Below are positions 63,016-64,000 of a DNA stretch of 64,000 nt, piece by piece. The notes below the pieces were generated by a model. It was not told the origin of the DNA. It saw only the letters and a list, made by a program, of their open reading frames with translations, and searched no databases. This DNA is from Paenibacillus alkaliterrae. Lineage in GTDB: Bacteria > Bacillota > Bacilli > Paenibacillales > Paenibacillaceae. The number at the start of each line of letters is the position of its first letter. Within the stretch, counting starts at the first letter, position 1. Made by a program: the position numbers and the translations under genes. The stretch is from contig NZ_JAKGAP010000024.1 of assembly GCF_021532375.1 (NCBI RefSeq), positions 1-64,000 of the forward strand, given 5' to 3'.

Positions 63016-64000
63016 TCACATGCGGAATATGATTTCGTTGTATATGGATATTGCGAAGGAAAACATTTGCTGCAACACACTGAATAACAATAAGGATAAG
63101 AACAGAATAATACCGATCATTACAATCGTAAGCAGCATCGTGACAATCGTTTTGCCTGGCGTATATTGATGCACCGTCATCGTGCCCACAAATAATAGCC
63201 ATAGCGACCAAAGTACGGCAACTGTATTTAGCAAGTAATAGAAGGAGCTTTCTTCCGCGGTCACGGCATGACTCAAAACAAGCTGCGGTATATAAACGAT
63301 TATTAAAGGAAGAAGAGCATAACCGGTAGCCATGATGATATCCTTGAAGGAACCCTCGCCTTCCATAAGCGTCGTTAACGACCAGTTGGCCACACACCAA
63401 AGCAGGAACGGGAGTATCACGAATTTCAGTTCATCAAAGCTGTTAAATTCAGTAAGATCGTTGTAGTTCACTATAAATCCGCTGAACTGCCGCTTTAAAA
63501 CGATCGCAACAAAAAGTCCGAGCAGTATGCCAAAGGCAATTCCGACCTTGCCCTTTTGCTCATATTTCATTTCCCAAAATCCGTTAAATGGGTGGATAGC
63601 GGTGTAGAACGGATTTTTCCATATTCCCGCATCCGTATAATTGACCGCAGTTGAGGTTCTGAACCTTTTTCTGACAAACATGTAAACAGCGGCCGCAAGC
63701 GCAATCGCTCCTGCCATATAGCCGAAATTTCTTTCCAACCATAGTTCACGGTTCCGTTTGAATGCTTCCGAATAATAGCTGCGATTGTTTCCCAATTCGA
63801 AGTGGGCCATCGCTTCGACGTAGCGGTCTTGCTTTAACAACGCTTTCCCTATACCGATATAGGCGATCTCATTATTTCGATTCAGTCGCAGCGTTTCATT
63901 CCAAGCTTCTGCAGCATGCTCCATGTTTCCGTCGTAATGGGATGTCACAGCTTTGCGAACGGCTTTGCCGTAAACCGTCGGTTCAAACACAGTGACGGTT
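63016..64000 (-). CDS. TPR plus Yip1-like membrane protein, N-terminus cut by window edge
   Basis: The frame stays open to the right edge of the window, so the true start is outside; an internal GTG at 63990 is not convincing. Visible residues: a TPR-like repeat pair (about 15-75), a membrane helix, then a C-terminal Yip1-type domain with five helices (FNGFWEMKYEQKGKVG, FKDIIMATGYALLPLI). Relatives beside DUF5696 are longer and begin with an extracellular beta-propeller-like region. Function is unknown; linkage to the importer suggests a membrane accessory. Confidence 0.8.
   Translation of the reverse strand, partial: TVTVFEPTVYGKAVRKAVTSHYDGNMEHAAEAWNETLRLNRNNEIAYIGIGKALLKQDRYVEAMAHFELGNNRSYYSEAFKRNRELWLERNFGYMAGAIALAAAVYMFVRKRFRTSTAVNYTDAGIWKNPFYTAIHPFNGFWEMKYEQKGKVGIAFGILLGLFVAIVLKRQFSGFIVNYNDLTEFNSFDELKFVILPFLLWCVANWSLTTLMEGEGSFKDIIMATGYALLPLIIVYIPQLVLSHAVTAEESSFYYLLNTVAVLWSLWLLFVGTMTVHQYTPGKTIVTMLLTIVMIGIILFLSLLLFSVLQQMFSFAISIYNEIIFRM

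Noticed and set aside
63002-63400. N-terminal extension of the DUF5696 protein
   Set aside because: It overlaps the Yip1-like gene in another frame and encodes no recognisable sequence. GTG 63001 has a strong ribosome-binding site and starts a signal anchor.

Overview
The window reads as chromosomal DNA of a low-to-mid GC Gram-positive spore-former of the Paenibacillaceae, most probably Paenibacillus. Reasons: tandem T-box leaders, strong GGAGG ribosome-binding sites with many GTG/TTG starts, Bacillus-type families (DUF1128, YitT, YflT-type stress protein, TrhA, ComQ/ComX), and families typical of Paenibacillus (LplABC-like CUT1 transporters with very large lipoprotein binding proteins, a membrane-anchored AraC regulator, DUF5696 beside a Yip1-like membrane protein, DUF6483). 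No tRNA, rRNA, CRISPR array, phage or intact insertion sequence was seen.

Layout. 1-2.54 kb: a comQ-comX-comP pheromone locus on the minus strand. It includes a 56-codon comX (1308-1478) whose product ends in Trp-Gly, and a ComP sensor that stops before any kinase domain. 2.7-3.5 kb: an ABC ATPase without a permease. 3.7-4.0 kb: an intergenic cluster of DnaA boxes. 4.0-6.44 kb: leuA behind a consensus promoter and two consecutive T-box leaders, both reading CUC (Leu). 6.5-10.5 kb: the t6A/thiamine operon thiL-tsaE-tsaB-rimI-tsaD. 10.5-18.7 kb: housekeeping and orphan genes, including a GGDEF protein next to an HD-GYP protein that has lost the HD histidine. 18.9-23.8 kb: Leloir operon galK-galE-galT with a divergent AraC regulator. 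23.9-28.2 kb: an oxidoreductase, a stress protein, a CorA-like protein with GSN in place of GMN, and a lipase.

28.2-34.3 kb: a complete LplABC-type sugar uptake set with its AraC/cache regulator and two cre-like sites. 34.5-39.6 kb: TrhA, hydrolases, an RNA-methylase-like protein, LapA, a permuted papain-like protein, and an orphan class I isoprenoid-synthase-like gene.

39.6-48.9 kb: an AT-rich block holding a full sialic acid catabolic operon (nanA, two permeases, binding lipoprotein, sialidase, nanE, nanK) plus two tandem FCD-type GntR regulators. Two copies of a palindromic operator (TGGTCCTACCA) lie upstream of nanA. A short protein-like remnant at its right edge suggests the block was inserted next to the following locus.

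49.0-64 kb: an alpha-mannoside/N-glycan type locus made of a TIM-barrel isomerase, GH125 exo-alpha-mannosidase, a 1044-residue clan GH-A-like hydrolase, a LacI regulator, GH38 alpha-mannosidase, two CUT1 permeases, DUF5696 and a Yip1-like membrane protein cut by the window edge. None of the glycosidases shows a signal peptide. Together with the neighbouring cytoplasmic sialidase, this suggests import of sialylated or mannosylated oligosaccharides followed by intracellular disassembly.
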